Positions 9,045 to 18,744 are shown, counted from the first letter of the stretch. The stretch: 64,000 nt of DNA from Billgrantia tianxiuensis (GCF_009834345.1 NZ_CP035042.1:2232001-2296000); one strand, 5' to 3'. Program-made: numbers and translations. The notes: a model not told the origin generated them from the letters alone.

Positions 9045-9155
9045 CTTGTCACCGCCGGGGCTGTCACTTGGCGGGAAGACAGGCTGCTTGTTCCTTGCAT
9101 GTGGCTCCTCCCGGACCCATGGTGAAGGAGAAGAATCGGTCAACGAGGGAACGAC

Positions 9156-10538
9156 ATGAGCGAACAGCATCGTATCGAGCGCGACAGCATGGGGGAGCTG
9201 CGGGTGCCGGGCTCGGCACTCTATGGTGCCCAGACCCAGCGCGCCGTGGAAAACTTCCCGGTTTCGGGCCAGCCGATGCCGACGGCCTTCATCCATGCCA
9301 TTGCCCGGATCAAGCTGGCCGCGGCCAAGGTGAATCGCGATCTCGGCCTGCTCGATGGCGTACGGGCCGAAGCCATCGTCGCCGCTGCCCAGGAGATCGT
9401 CGACGGCAAGCACGACGACCAGTTTCCCGTGGACGTGTTCCAGACCGGCTCGGGCACCTCGAGCAACATGAACGTCAACGAGGTAATCGCCCATCTCGCC
9501 AGTCGTGACGAGCTGAAGGTCGGGCCCAACGACCACGTCAACATGGGGCAGTCGAGCAACGACGTGATCCCCACCGCCATCCATCTCTCGGCGGCATTGG
9601 AGGTCACTGCACGGCTGCGCCCCGCGCTGGTGCAGCTGCGTGCCACTATCGATGAGCGGGCCCTCGAGCTGGATCGGGTGGTCAAGACCGGGCGCACTCA
9701 CTTGATGGATGCCATGCCGCTGCGGCTCGGACAGGAGCTGGGCGGCTGGTCGAGCCAGGTGGGACAGGCCATCGAGCGTATCGACAGTGCCATGGTGAGG
9801 CTTTCTCGTCTGGCCCAGGGCGGAACGGCAGTGGGTACGGGAATCAACGCGCATCCTGAGTTCGCCGAGCGCATGGCACAAGAACTCAGTGCCCAGACCG
9901 GTCTCTCCCTGGCACCCAACGACAGCTTCTTCGCCAGCCTCGGCTCTCAGGATGCTGCCGTCGAGCTGTCCGGACAGCTCAAGGGCCTGGCCTGTGTGAT
10001 CATGAAGATTGCCAACGACCTGCGCTGGATGAACTCGGGGCCGCTGGCCGGGCTTGGCGAGATCGAACTCGAGGCGCTGCAGCCCGGCAGTTCGATCATG
10101 CCGGGTAAGGTCAATCCGGTGATTCCCGAATCGGCCGCGCAGGCGGCCGCGCAGGTGATCGGCCTGGATGCGGCGGTCACCGTGGCCGGACAGAGCGGCA
10201 ACTTCCAGCTCAACGTGATGCTGCCGCTGATCGCCAACAACCTGCTGACCTCGATCACGTTGATGACCAATACCGCGCGACTGCTGGGCGAGCGGGCCAT
10301 CGCCACCTTCCGGGTACGGGAGGATAGGCTGGCCGAGCCGCTGGCGCGCAATCCCATCCTGGTGACGGCGCTGAACGGAGTGATTGGCTACGATGCGGCG
10401 GCGGCCATCGCCAAGCAGGCCTACCAGGCCGGGCGACCGATCGTCGAGGTGGCCGCGGAGCAGACAGATTTGAGCCGCGAGGAACTCGAGCGCCTGCTCG
10501 ACCCGGCCCGGTTGACCGAGGGGGGAATACCCGACTGA
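9156..10538 (+). CDS. fumC: Class II fumarate hydratase
   Basis: 460-residue iron-independent fumarase of the TCA cycle (fumarate to malate). Visible are FPVDVFQTGSGTSSNMNVNEV, GRTHLMDAMPLRLGQE, and the superfamily signature GSSIMPGKVNP with the catalytic serine around residue 317. The ATG has GAGG seven bases upstream. Its position downstream of an FNR-like box suggests oxygen control. It is oxygen-stable, unlike class I enzymes. The 10539-10599 gap before glpD contains no recognisable gene. Confidence 0.97.
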   Translation: MSEQHRIERDSMGELRVPGSALYGAQTQRAVENFPVSGQPMPTAFIHAIARIKLAAAKVNRDLGLLDGVRAEAIVAAAQEIVDGKHDDQFPVDVFQTGSGTSSNMNVNEVIAHLASRDELKVGPNDHVNMGQSSNDVIPTAIHLSAALEVTARLRPALVQLRATIDERALELDRVVKTGRTHLMDAMPLRLGQELGGWSSQVGQAIERIDSAMVRLSRLAQGGTAVGTGINAHPEFAERMAQELSAQTGLSLAPNDSFFASLGSQDAAVELSGQLKGLACVIMKIANDLRWMNSGPLAGLGEIELEALQPGSSIMPGKVNPVIPESAAQAAAQVIGLDAAVTVAGQSGNFQLNVMLPLIANNLLTSITLMTNTARLLGERAIATFRVREDRLAEPLARNPILVTALNGVIGYDAAAAIAKQAYQAGRPIVEVAAEQTDLSREELERLLDPARLTEGGIPD

Positions 10539-10599
10539 ATCACTTCAATCCTGTTGCTTGCGGTGGAGGCTCGCAAATGGTCTAACCTGGCGATGGGAG

Positions 10600-12101
10600 T
10601 CAGGCCGCCAGCACCTGACGATGGGCTTCGACATGGGCGTTCAAGCGCTCTACCTGACGCGGCGTCAGGCGCAGGCCGAGCTTGGTGCGTCGCCAGAGGA
10701 TATCCTCGACCTCGAGAGCCCATTCATGATCGAAGAGATGATCGGCCTCGGCGGCAGTGAAGCCGGCGCCGAACTCTTCGCCCAGGTCTTCGGGGCCCTT
10801 GGCTCCTTCGAGAAACCGCAGGCACAGGCTGCCATAGCTACGAGCGAAGCGGCGCGCACGCGCCTCTCCGAGCCAGGGGTAATCGTGCAGCAGGCGTGCC
10901 ATGAAGCTCTGCTGGCTGCCGATCTCGCCCCCGGCAGTGAGGCGGTTGCGGTCCAGCTTGGCCCCATGCCGGGCAGGGCAGGTGCCAGCTGTTTCAGAGC
11001 GGCTTCCGCCAGCTTGCGGTAAGTGGTGATCTTGCCGCCAAATACCGAGAGCATCGGTGCGCCGGAAGCGTCCAGCGCCAGCGTGTAGTCGCGGGTCATG
11101 GCCGAGGGGTCGGCCGACTCGTCGTCGCATAGCGGACGCACGCCGGAGAAGCTCGCGATCACGTCACGACGGGCGAGCTGGCGGCGGAAGTGAGCATTGA
11201 CCACGCCGAGCAGGTAGTCGACTTCCTCCTCGCTGATCGAGGCCTTGGCCGGGTCGCCCTGATAGCGCCGGTCGGTGGTGCCGACCAGACTGAAGTCGTC
11301 TTCGTAGGGCAGCACGAAGACGATCCGGCGATCGCTATTCTGCAGGATATAGGCACGCTCATCGGCATTGAGCCGGGGCACGATCAGGTGGCTGCCCTGG
11401 ATCATGCGAATCGAATATTGCGACGGCCGTGCCGCCTGCTCGCGCACCACTCGCTCGACCCAGGGGCCGGCCGCGTTGACCAGCGTGCGTGCGCGACGCT
11501 CGAAGCGCTGCCCGCTGCGTACGTCCTCGAGTTCGACATGCCACACCCCATCCTTTTCGTGCGCCCGTGTGCAGCGTGTTCGCACTAGAATCTCCGCGCC
11601 TCCCTGACGGGCCTGAATGGCGTTGAGCACCACCAGGCGCGCATCATCCACCCAGCAATCCGAATATTCGAATCCGCGTACCATTTCTTCCTTGAGCGGT
11701 GAATCGGAACCAAAACGAACACCCCGCGATCCGGGCAGTTGCCTGCGCTTGCCCAGGTGGTCGTAGAGAAACAGGCCGGTGCGAATCATCCAGGCCGGTC
11801 GCAGGTGAGAGCGGTGGGGCAGGATGAAGCGCAGTGGCCAGATGATGTGCGGTGCCTTGCGCAGCAGGACTTCACGTTCGCGCAAGGCCTCGCCGACGAG
11901 GCGAAACTCGCGATGCTCGAGATAGCGCAAGCCGCCATGGATCAGCTTGCTGCTTGCCGATGAGGTGGCGCCGGCCAGGTCGCCCTGTTCGCAGAGCCCC
12001 ACGCTGAGCCCACGGCCGGCGGCGTCGTTGGCAATGCCTGTGCCGTTGATGCCGCCGCCGATGATGAAGATATCGAGTAGCTTGTGAGAGGTGTGCGCCA
12101 T
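10600..12101 (-). CDS. glpD: Aerobic glycerol-3-phosphate dehydrogenase (frameshifted)
   Basis: FAD-dependent enzyme that oxidises glycerol-3-phosphate to DHAP and passes electrons to quinone at the inner membrane. 500 residues after repair (E. coli 501). N-terminal FAD motif DIFIIGGGINGTGIANDAAGRG, then SSKLIHGGLRYLE, LVGTTDRRYQGDP, SGVRPLCDDE and SVFGGKITTYRKLAE. The last part (KLDRNRLTAGGEIGSQQSF to VEAHRQVLAA) is in another frame because one base is missing from the C run at 10962-10965. GlpR operators lie upstream. Confidence 0.93.
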
Positions 12102-12145
12102 GGGGAGGCTCCGAGCATACGGCCCAGGGGCGGGGCCGAACCGAT

Positions 12146-12186
12146 AATGTTTGAAAACGAACATAGAACAATCGAAATCGAACATC
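12146..12186. promoter_or_regulatory. GlpR operators upstream of glpD
   Basis: AATGTTTGAAAACGAACATA (12146-12165) matches the E. coli GlpR consensus WATGTTCGWTAWCGAACATW at all but two positions. A second, weaker site with a perfect CGAACAT half (12179-12185) follows. The surrounding 12102-12297 gap holds nothing else clear. Confidence 0.8.
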
Positions 12187-12297
12187 AAGAGCCAAGAGCG
12201 CAACGCCGCCTCGTCGTATCGGCGAGAAGCGGAACGCTCGAGAAGGCTGCCTGTGAAAAGGCTGCCTGAAGGAGAAGAAGGAAGAGGGGGCTATGGC

Positions 12298-13055
12298 TCA
12301 GGCGATATGCAGGGCGACGTCGTTGACCTGCATGAGATGAACGATGCGCTCGGGGGCTGGCGATCGGTGAACAGGGCATCCAACTGGGCGATGTTGCCCT
12401 GGCGGACGACGGGATTGCGATGGAATTTCGAATGATCGGCGATCAGGTAGACCTGACGGGAGTTGTGAATGATGGCCTGGGCGACGCGCGCCTCCTGGTA
12501 GTCGAACTCCAGTAGCGAGCCATCCTCGTCGATGCCGCTGATGCCGATGATGCCGAAATCCACCTTGAACTGGTTGATGAAGTCGATCGTTGCCTCACCG
12601 ATGATGCCGCCGTCACGCGAACGGACCTGGCCGCCGGCGATGATGACGTTGAAATCCTCCTTGTGCTGGAGGATGGCGGCTACGTTGAGGTTGTTGGTGA
12701 TTACCTCGAGCCCCTGGTGGTCGAGCAGCGCCTCCGCTACCACTTCGTTGCTGGTACCGATGTTGATGAACAGCGAAGCGTGGTCGGGAATATGGCCGGC
12801 GACCAGCGCGGCAATCCGCCGCTTGGCCTCGAGATTGAGGTTCTTGCGTGTGCTGTAGGCGGTATTGACGGTGCTGGATTCGAGTCCTGCGCCGCCATGC
12901 ACGCGACGGATCATGCCTTCTTCCGCCAGCGCGTTGAGGTCCCGGCGTATGGTCTGCGGGGTGACGGAGAAGTGATCCGTCAGCTGTTCGATACTGGCAT
13001 AGCCCTGGCGGCGCACCAGGTCAACGATGGCATCTTGTCGTTGTTGCTGGTTCAT
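12298..13055 (-). CDS. glpR: DeoR-family glycerol-3-phosphate regulon repressor (frameshifted at 3' end)
   Basis: 252 residues after repair, exactly the E. coli GlpR length. N-terminal DeoR helix-turn-helix ([41 protein letters not shown]), then the sugar-phosphate isomerase-like sensor domain with [14 protein letters not shown] and [10 protein letters not shown]. One base missing from the G run at 12352-12356 diverts the C-terminus; restoring it gives [17 protein letters not shown]. The start at 13055 follows AAGGGAG. It lies between glpD and glpK, which carry matching operators. Confidence 0.92.
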
Positions 13056-13147
13056 GGCGGCTCCCTTTCGATCACGCGAGTGTAAGCGATTCGGCACGCT
13101 ATCGGCAGGCAATCAGCGATTTATTCTACGAAAGTCGTAAAGCATTG

Positions 13148-13188
13148 CGAACATACTCAAGTACTCTTGGTGATCATAAACGAACATA
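13148..13188. promoter_or_regulatory. GlpR half-site repeats upstream of glpK
   Basis: Two CGAACAT half-sites (13148-13154 and 13181-13187) in the glpR-glpK gap. The second sits in a partial palindrome 13169-13188 ending AACGAACATA. Same half-site as before glpD. Confidence 0.65.
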
Positions 13189-13205
13189 CAACGACGGGAT
13201 GCAAC

Positions 13206-14693
13206 ATGGCCGACTACCTACTCGCCATCGACCAGGGCACTACCAGCTCGCGTGCCATTCTCTTCGACCGCGGCGGCCATGTGATCCAGGTGGCCCAGCG
13301 TGAATTTCCCCAGCATTTTCCCCATGACGGCTGGATCGAACACGATCCGCAGGATATTTGGGACACCGTACTGGCCACATGCCGTGACGCGATAGAGCAA
13401 TCCGGGGCTGCTCCCGAGGCGCTTGCCGGTATCGGCATCACCAATCAGCGAGAGACCACCCTGCTGTGGGACCGGGCCACGGGACAGCCGCTCTATAACG
13501 CCATCGTCTGGCAGGACCGGCGGACAGCGGATTTCTGTCGGCAGCTGCGCGACCAGGGCCACGCCGACCTCGTCCAGGCACGCACCGGACTCTTGATCGA
13601 CCCCTATTTCTCTGCGACCAAACTGGCCTGGTTGCTTGATAACGTGGAAGGGGCCCGCGAACGTGCCGAGCGCGGTGAACTCGCCTTCGGTACAGTGGAC
13701 AGCTTCCTGCTGTGGCGGCTCACCGGGGGGCGCGTGCATGCCACCGACGCTACCAACGCCTCGCGTACGATGCTGTTCAACATCCATACCCAACAATGGG
13801 ACGACGAGCTGCTGGCGCTGTTTGGCATTCCTCGCGGGGTGCTGCCGGAGGTGCGCGACAGCAGCGACGACTTCGGCCGAACCGATTCTCAATGGCTGGG
13901 GGTCGAGCTGCCCATCGGCGGGGTGGTCGGCGACCAGCAGGCGGCGCTGGTGGGGCAGGCCTGTTTCGAGCCGGGCATGGGAAAAAGCACCTATGGCACT
14001 GGCTGCTTCATGATCGTCAATACGGGTGACAAGCCGGCGCAGTCGCGCAACCGCCTGCTGACCACCGTGGCCTACCGTATCGATGGCAAGACCACCTATG
14101 CCCTCGAGGGCAGCATCTTCGTGGCGGGGGCCGCCGTGCAATGGCTGCGTGATGGCCTCAAGCTGTTCGACCATGCCGCCGAAACCGAGGCGTTGGCCAA
14201 GCAGACCCGCGCTGGGCATAGCGTCTACCTGGTGCCTGCCTTCACCGGACTGGGGGCGCCCCACTGGGACCCCAAGGCGAGGGGCGCGATCTTCGGCCTG
14301 ACACGGGATACTGGAATCGCCGAGATCGTGGCTGCCGGGCTGCAGGCGGTCTGCTACCAGACCCGCGACCTGCAGACCTGCATGAGCGATGACATGGGGG
14401 CGCCTCCTGGCACCCTGCGTGTCGATGGCGGCATGGTGGCTAACAGTTGGCTGGTCCAGTTCCTGGCCGATATGCTGGGCGTACGGGTCGACCGGCCCAC
14501 GGTGCTCGAGACGACAGCGCTAGGGGCGGCCTACATGGCGGGGCTGCACTTCGGCTGGTACCGCGACCTCGAGGAAATCGCCGAACTGTGGCGCTGTGAG
14601 AGAAGCTTCACGCCCAGCATGCCGGAGGCCGAGCGCGAGCGGCTCTACCAAGGCTGGCTCGAGGCGGTGGAGCGTGTAAAAAGCGGCGTCTGA
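13206..14693 (+). CDS. glpK: Glycerol kinase
   Basis: 495 residues, FGGY kinase that phosphorylates glycerol to glycerol-3-phosphate with ATP. Features are the N-terminal phosphate loop [77 protein letters not shown] and [22 protein letters not shown]. The start is the ATG at 13206 ([11 protein letters not shown]); an upstream in-frame GTG would add an unsupported extension through the operator. Divergent from glpR. Confidence 0.97.
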   Translation: MADYLLAIDQGTTSSRAILFDRGGHVIQVAQREFPQHFPHDGWIEHDPQDIWDTVLATCRDAIEQSGAAPEALAGIGITNQRETTLLWDRATGQPLYNAIVWQDRRTADFCRQLRDQGHADLVQARTGLLIDPYFSATKLAWLLDNVEGARERAERGELAFGTVDSFLLWRLTGGRVHATDATNASRTMLFNIHTQQWDDELLALFGIPRGVLPEVRDSSDDFGRTDSQWLGVELPIGGVVGDQQAALVGQACFEPGMGKSTYGTGCFMIVNTGDKPAQSRNRLLTTVAYRIDGKTTYALEGSIFVAGAAVQWLRDGLKLFDHAAETEALAKQTRAGHSVYLVPAFTGLGAPHWDPKARGAIFGLTRDTGIAEIVAAGLQAVCYQTRDLQTCMSDDMGAPPGTLRVDGGMVANSWLVQFLADMLGVRVDRPTVLETTALGAAYMAGLHFGWYRDLEEIAELWRCERSFTPSMPEAERERLYQGWLEAVERVKSGV

Positions 14694-14696
14694 AGC

Positions 14697-14724
14697 TTGC
14701 AAAAGCCTGCGATATCGGTAAGAT
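14697..14724 (+). promoter_or_regulatory. Promoter of the tRNA-Val pair
   Basis: TTGCAA (-35, 14697-14702) and TAAGAT (-10, 14719-14724) with a 16-base spacer, 47 bases before the first tRNA. The -35 box starts just after the glpK stop codon. Confidence 0.7.
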
Positions 14725-14770
14725 ATGCATCCGTTGCCGCCGCTTGAGGTGAGCAAGAAAAGGCCGAGAC

Positions 14771-14847
14771 AGGACCATAGCTCAGTTGGTTAGAGCGCCA
14801 CGTTGACATCGTGGAGGTCGGCGGTTCAAATCCGCCTGGTCCTACCA
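14771..14847 (+). tRNA. tRNA-Val(GAC), copy 1
   Basis: 77 nt including an encoded CCA. Acceptor AGGACCA/TGGTCCT, anticodon arm CCACG-TTGACAT-CGTGG with anticodon GAC, T arm GGCGG-TTCAAAT-CCGCC. The cloverleaf is complete. Confidence 0.97.
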
Positions 14848-14864
14848 GCCTTTTCGTCTTTTTC

Positions 14865-14941
14865 AGGACCATAGCTCAGTTGGTTAGAGCGCCACGTTGA
14901 CATCGTGGAGGTCAGCGGTTCAAATCCGCTTGGTCCTACCA
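14865..14941 (+). tRNA. tRNA-Val(GAC), copy 2
   Basis: 77 nt, 17 bases after copy 1 and nearly identical. The T arm is AGCGG-TTCAAAT-CCGCT: the first stem pair is A-T in place of G-C, a compensatory change. CCA is encoded. Confidence 0.97.
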
Positions 14942-14949
14942 GAATTCGA

Positions 14950-14980
14950 ACGCCCCGAGGCCAGTGTCTCGGGGCGTTTT
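14950..14980 (+). terminator. Intrinsic terminator of the tRNA operon
   Basis: ACGCCCCGAG stem pairs with CTCGGGGCGT across an eight-base loop and is followed by TTTT. It begins nine bases after the second tRNA. Confidence 0.9.
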
Positions 14981-14995
14981 GCATTGCATCATTCG

Positions 14996-15481
14996 TCAAT
15001 GCGAGGACAGGAAGTCGGGCAGGTCGGTACGCGCGTTGAACACCTCGACCAGCGCCTCGATGCCCGCCTGATCCACCTCGTCGAAGCGTCCGTGCCGCGG
15101 GCTGTCGAGATCCAGCACGCCCCACAATGTCCCTTGGCGCAAAATCGGCACCACCAGCTCCGAGTTCGATGCCGCATCGCAGGCGATGTGGTCGGCGATG
15201 GCATGCACGTCGTCGATGCGCTGGGTTTGGCGGCTCCTGGCGGCGCCGCCGCACACCCCCTTGCTGAAGGGGATCGGGTTGCAGGCCGGCTTGCCCTGGA
15301 AGGGGCCAAGCGTGAGCAGCTCGGGCTGGCGCTGCAGGTAGAAGCCGGCCCAGTTGAGCTCCGGCACCTGCTGCATGATGAAAGCGCAGGTCTGGGCGGC
15401 GTTGATCAGCCAGTCGCGATCGTCGAGCAGAGCCTCGAGCTGACGGGTCAGCAGCGTGTAGTTGGGCATGTCCGGTGCCAT
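14996..15481 (-). CDS. Free methionine-R-sulfoxide reductase (GAF domain)
   Basis: 161-residue single GAF-domain protein of the fRMsr/YebR family, which reduces free methionine-R-sulfoxide. The family cysteines are seen in GKPACNPIPFSKGVCG and in HIACDAASNSELVVPI, the signature that includes the catalytic Cys. VLDLDSPRHGRFDEVD is also typical. An ATG at 15469 is a possible alternative start. The gene is convergent with the tRNA operon. Confidence 0.9.
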   Translation of the reverse strand: MAPDMPNYTLLTRQLEALLDDRDWLINAAQTCAFIMQQVPELNWAGFYLQRQPELLTLGPFQGKPACNPIPFSKGVCGGAARSRQTQRIDDVHAIADHIACDAASNSELVVPILRQGTLWGVLDLDSPRHGRFDEVDQAGIEALVEVFNARTDLPDFLSSH

Positions 15482-15580
15482 GGAATCTCTAGTACTCAGT
15501 TGTTGGGTTTGAAGAATGGTCTGGTCGTCACTAGCTTTCGGATAGTAAGGACATCCGTAGGTCGATCAGGAGGATTGAGT

Positions 15581-15880
15581 ATGCATGTAGTTGCCGATGT
15601 CAACGTGACGCCGATCGGGGCGGGAGCCTCGCTGTCGTCTCATATCGCCGCCTGCGAGGAGGTGATCGAGGAGGCTGGGCTCAAGTATCGCTTGCACGCC
15701 CACGGGACCAATATCGAAGGCTCCTGGGAGGAGGTGATGCGCGTGATCCAGCGTTGCCACGACGTGCTGCACGAGCGCGGTGCGCCGCGGGTGGACAGCG
15801 CGATCCGCATCGCCACGGCCACCGACAAGGATCAGAGCCTCGAGGAGCGGATCGATAAGGTCGAACGCAAGATCGGCTGA
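15581..15880 (+). CDS. MTH1187-family thiamine-binding protein
   Basis: 99 residues, start MHVVADVNVTPIGAGASLSSHIA, preceded by AGGAGG seven bases upstream. This is the ferredoxin-like MTH1187/YkoF fold (COG0011) associated with binding of thiamine or its precursors in the cytoplasm. GLKYRLHAHGTNIEGSWEEVM is a typical segment. Single gene; physiological role inferred from the family. Confidence 0.85.
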   Translation: MHVVADVNVTPIGAGASLSSHIAACEEVIEEAGLKYRLHAHGTNIEGSWEEVMRVIQRCHDVLHERGAPRVDSAIRIATATDKDQSLEERIDKVERKIG

Positions 15881-15903
15881 TTCGAGCCGTTCCTGTCAAA
15901 CGA

Positions 15904-15930
15904 ACGGGCCGACGCATGGCGTCGGCCCGT
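15904..15930. terminator. Bidirectional terminator between the thiamine-binding gene and metQ
   Basis: Perfect 12-bp stem ACGGGCCGACGC-atg-GCGTCGGCCCGT located between two convergent genes, with short T-rich stretches on both sides. Confidence 0.85.
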
Positions 15931-15958
15931 TGTCATTCATATGGCGAATCGCCCGGCA

Positions 15959-16774
15959 TTACTGCCAGCCAGGCACCGCGCCACCGTCGAACAGCTCCAG
16001 CGCCTTGGCGGCGACTTCGTCGCTCTGGTAGGCCGAGACCAGTTGCTGGATCTCCTCGCGCTCCTCGTCGCCGGAGCGCACCGCGATCAGGTTGACGTAG
16101 GGCGACTCGGGGCCTTCCTTGATCAGCGCATCGTCCAGGCGCAGGCCGGCGGGCTGGGCGAAGGTGTTGTTGATGAAGGCCAGGTCGACGTCAGGCAGCA
16201 CGCGCGGCAGCTGGGCCGCCTCGATCTCGCGGAAACGGAACTCGTTGGGGTTCTCGATCACGTTGACCGGGGTGGCTTCGAGGTTCTCGGGATCGTCCAG
16301 CACGATCAGGCCGGCGTTGTGCATCAGGATCATCGCGCGACCGCCGTTGGTGGGGTCGTTGGGCAGGGCGATGATGGCGCGCTCGGGCAGTTCGTCGATG
16401 CTGTCGTGCTTCTCGGAGTAGGCGCCGATCGGATAGACGAAGGTATGGCCGGCCACGGCCAGGTCGTAGCCGCGATCTTCGATCATGCTGCGCAGGTAGG
16501 GCTCGTGCTGGAAGGCATTGGCATCGAGGCTGCCATCGGCCAGCGCCGCATTGGGTGAGACGTAGTCGGTGAACTCGATGATCTCGACTTCGAGGTCGTA
16601 GCGGTCGCGGGCGATCCCGACCGCCACTTCCATTACCTCCGACTCGGGGCCGGACATGGTGCCGACCTTGATCGAGCGGGTCTCGGTGGCGCCGTCGTCG
16701 TTGCCGCAGCCGGCAATCAAGGTGGCGCCGACCAGGGTGGCGGCGCCGAGCAGGCGGGTCAGGGTTGCTTGCAT
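15959..16774 (-). CDS. metQ: Methionine ABC transporter substrate-binding lipoprotein
   Basis: 271 residues from the ATG at 16774, with AAGGAG nine bases upstream. The signal peptide ends in the lipobox LIAGC (Cys23). The NLPA-family binding domain carries GTMSGPESEVMEVA, DYVSPNAALADGSLDANAFQHEPYL, ALPNDPTNGGRAM and AFINNTFAQPAGL, typical of MetQ. Last gene of metN-metI-metQ; delivers D/L-methionine to the inner-membrane permease. Confidence 0.95.
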   Translation of the reverse strand: MQATLTRLLGAATLVGATLIAGCGNDDGATETRSIKVGTMSGPESEVMEVAVGIARDRYDLEVEIIEFTDYVSPNAALADGSLDANAFQHEPYLRSMIEDRGYDLAVAGHTFVYPIGAYSEKHDSIDELPERAIIALPNDPTNGGRAMILMHNAGLIVLDDPENLEATPVNVIENPNEFRFREIEAAQLPRVLPDVDLAFINNTFAQPAGLRLDDALIKEGPESPYVNLIAVRSGDEEREEIQQLVSAYQSDEVAAKALELFDGGAVPGWQ

Positions 16775-16803
16775 TTGGGTCGTTCTCCTTGCGTGAGATG
16801 CAG

Positions 16804-17457
16804 TCACTTGCGATCCGACTTGCGTACCAGGTAATCCCCCAGGCTTTGGAAGCCCTGCACCATGACCACCAGGATGGCCACGGTGATCAGCATGATGGTG
16901 GGGTTGAAGCGGTTGTAGCCGTAGCGAATGCCCAGGTCGCCCAGGCCGCCGCCGCCCACGGCCCCGGCCATGGCCGAGTAGCTCACCAGGGTAACCACGG
17001 TAATGGTCAGGCCGGTGATAATGCCGCCGCGGGCTTCCGGCAGCAATACCTTGGTGATGATCTGGTGAGGTGTGGCGCCCATCGACTGGGCGGCCTCGAC
17101 AAGTCCCGGCGGAATCTCGTTGAGTGCACCCTCCACCAGGCGGGCGACGAACGGAATGGCGGCGATGGTCAGCGGCACGATGGCGGCATTGGTGCCGATC
17201 GAAGTGCCGACGACCATGCGCGTGAAGGGGATGATCGCCACCATCAGGATGATGAAGGGGATTGAGCGGCCGATATTGGTCACCATGCCCAATACCTGGT
17301 TGAGCGCCGGGCGCGCCAGGATCTGGCGAGGGCGGGTGACGTAGAGCATCACGCCCAGCGGCACGCCGAACAGGGCCGAGATCACGCCCGACACGGCAAC
17401 CATGTAGAGCGTGTCCAGGGTCGCCTGGAGGATCAGGTCAATCATCGCGCTGGACAT
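16804..17457 (-). CDS. metI: Methionine ABC transporter permease
   Basis: 217 residues, the same length as E. coli MetI, with about five membrane segments. EAA loop LVEAAQSMGATPHQIITKVLLPEA couples to the ATPase. The start at 17457 overlaps the metN end by 20 bases and has GGAGG nine bases upstream; an ATG at 17445 is the alternative. Middle gene of the operon. Confidence 0.94.
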   Translation of the reverse strand: MSSAMIDLILQATLDTLYMVAVSGVISALFGVPLGVMLYVTRPRQILARPALNQVLGMVTNIGRSIPFIILMVAIIPFTRMVVGTSIGTNAAIVPLTIAAIPFVARLVEGALNEIPPGLVEAAQSMGATPHQIITKVLLPEARGGIITGLTITVVTLVSYSAMAGAVGGGGLGDLGIRYGYNRFNPTIMLITVAILVVMVQGFQSLGDYLVRKSDRK

Positions 17458-18529
17458 GGCCGAGCACCTCCACGTGAAGATCATGGGTTTCGAGATAGTC
17501 GATGGCGCGACGGGTCTGCTCGGGTGAACCGAGCAGTTCGGCGATCATCAGCCCCAGGGTGCGCTCCTGGATCGACTCAACCTTGGCCTGGAGAATGCTC
17601 ACGTCGACGCCGCACTCCCGCGCCAGGCGCGAGATGAGCGGCGTGGAGACGGCGTCGCCGGAGAACGCCAGGCGAACTACCGGGTGGGTATGCTCGCCCG
17701 GCGCCTCTTCCAGTCGCTCGACCAGCGCCTTGGGCGGCTCCAACTGCAGGAAGTCGTTGAGGAACTCGCGGCCGAGCCGGGTTCGCGGGGCGGTGAAGAA
17801 ATCGCCCACCTCGGCCTCCTCGACCAGTTCGCCATCGGAGATCAAGCTGACCCGATGGCAGATCGATTTGACCACCTCCATCTCGTGGGTGATCAGCAGG
17901 ATGGTCAGGCCAAGCTTCTGGTTGATTTCGCGCAGCAGGGCGAGGATCGAGCCGGTAGTCTGGGGGTCTAGAGCCGAGGTCGCCTCGTCGCAGAGCAGCA
18001 CGCGGGGCTCGCTGGCCAGCGCCCGGGCGATGGCCACGCGCTGCTTTTGCCCGCCGGAGAGCTGGGCAGGGTACTGGCGGGTCTTGTCGGCCAGTCCGGT
18101 CAGCTCGAGCAGCGGCAGCACGCGCTCGCGGATCGCGCCACGCTTCATGCCCATCAACTCCAACGGCAGCGCGACGTTGTCGAATACGTTGCGTGTGGTC
18201 AGCAGGTTGAAGTGCTGGAAGATCATGCCGATGCGATGTCGGGCCTGGTTGAGTTCGGCGGCGGAGAGATCGGTCATCTCCTGGCCGTCGACCACGACAC
18301 TGCCGCTGGTGGGGCGCTCGAGCAGGTTAACGCAGCGGATCAGGGTCGATTTGCCGGCACCGGACAGGCCGATGACGCCGTGGATGCTGCCCTGGGGCAC
18401 GTGCAGATCGACGTTCCGGAGGGCCTCGATCGTTCTGGTTGGCATGTCGCGGCGACGCGCGGCGAATGGTAGCCGGCTTCCGGGCCTGCTGAGATGGTAG
18501 GTCTTGGAGACGTTGCGTAGCGTGATCAT
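17438..18529 (-). CDS. metN: Methionine ABC transporter ATP-binding protein
   Basis: 363 residues from the ATG at 18529 (MITLRNVSKTYHL). Walker A GLSGAGKST, Q loop MIFQHFNLL, signature LSGGQKQR, Walker B VLLCDEATSALD, H-loop ITHEM, then a C-terminal NIL domain that binds methionine and inhibits transport. A roughly 20-residue insert (SRPGSRLPFAARRRDMPTR) lies between strands near the N-terminus. It is preceded by a structured leader with a terminator, suggesting attenuation. Confidence 0.95.
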   Translation of the reverse strand: MITLRNVSKTYHLSRPGSRLPFAARRRDMPTRTIEALRNVDLHVPQGSIHGVIGLSGAGKSTLIRCVNLLERPTSGSVVVDGQEMTDLSAAELNQARHRIGMIFQHFNLLTTRNVFDNVALPLELMGMKRGAIRERVLPLLELTGLADKTRQYPAQLSGGQKQRVAIARALASEPRVLLCDEATSALDPQTTGSILALLREINQKLGLTILLITHEMEVVKSICHRVSLISDGELVEEAEVGDFFTAPRTRLGREFLNDFLQLEPPKALVERLEEAPGEHTHPVVRLAFSGDAVSTPLISRLARECGVDVSILQAKVESIQERTLGLMIAELLGSPEQTRRAIDYLETHDLHVEVLGHVQRDD

Positions 18530-18593
18530 CTGGCTTCCTGGGGCCGTCCCGGTGGTGCGGGCGCAGCGGTAGCCAGAGCGGATGACCGGAACG

Positions 18594-18738
18594 AAAAAAA
18601 GGCCACCCTGACGGGTGGCCATCAACGCTGGACACACCCTTTTAGCTGCACTTCACGCTGCTGGACAGGGAATTCGTGATTCCTCGCCGGCAGCGTGGGC
18701 GCCCGCAATCCGGGTACAAATCGGCGCCTGAAATGTGA
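18594..18738 (-). ncRNA. Structured metN leader or independent small RNA ending in a terminator
   Basis: Minus-strand transcript predicted from about 18738. It contains an 8-bp stem CACGCTGC/GCAGCGTG enclosing an inner GGAAT-cac-GAATTCC hairpin, a GGCGCC...GGGCGCC stem, a GGGTGTGTCC segment, and a terminator GGCCACCC-tgac-GGGTGGCC (18601-18620, plus-strand sense) followed by seven T on the transcript. GGGTGTGTCC could partly pair with the terminator arm as an antiterminator. The terminator lies 65 bases before the metN ATG. I do not recognise a known SAM riboswitch class. Confidence 0.6.
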
Positions 18739-18744
18739 GGCGGC

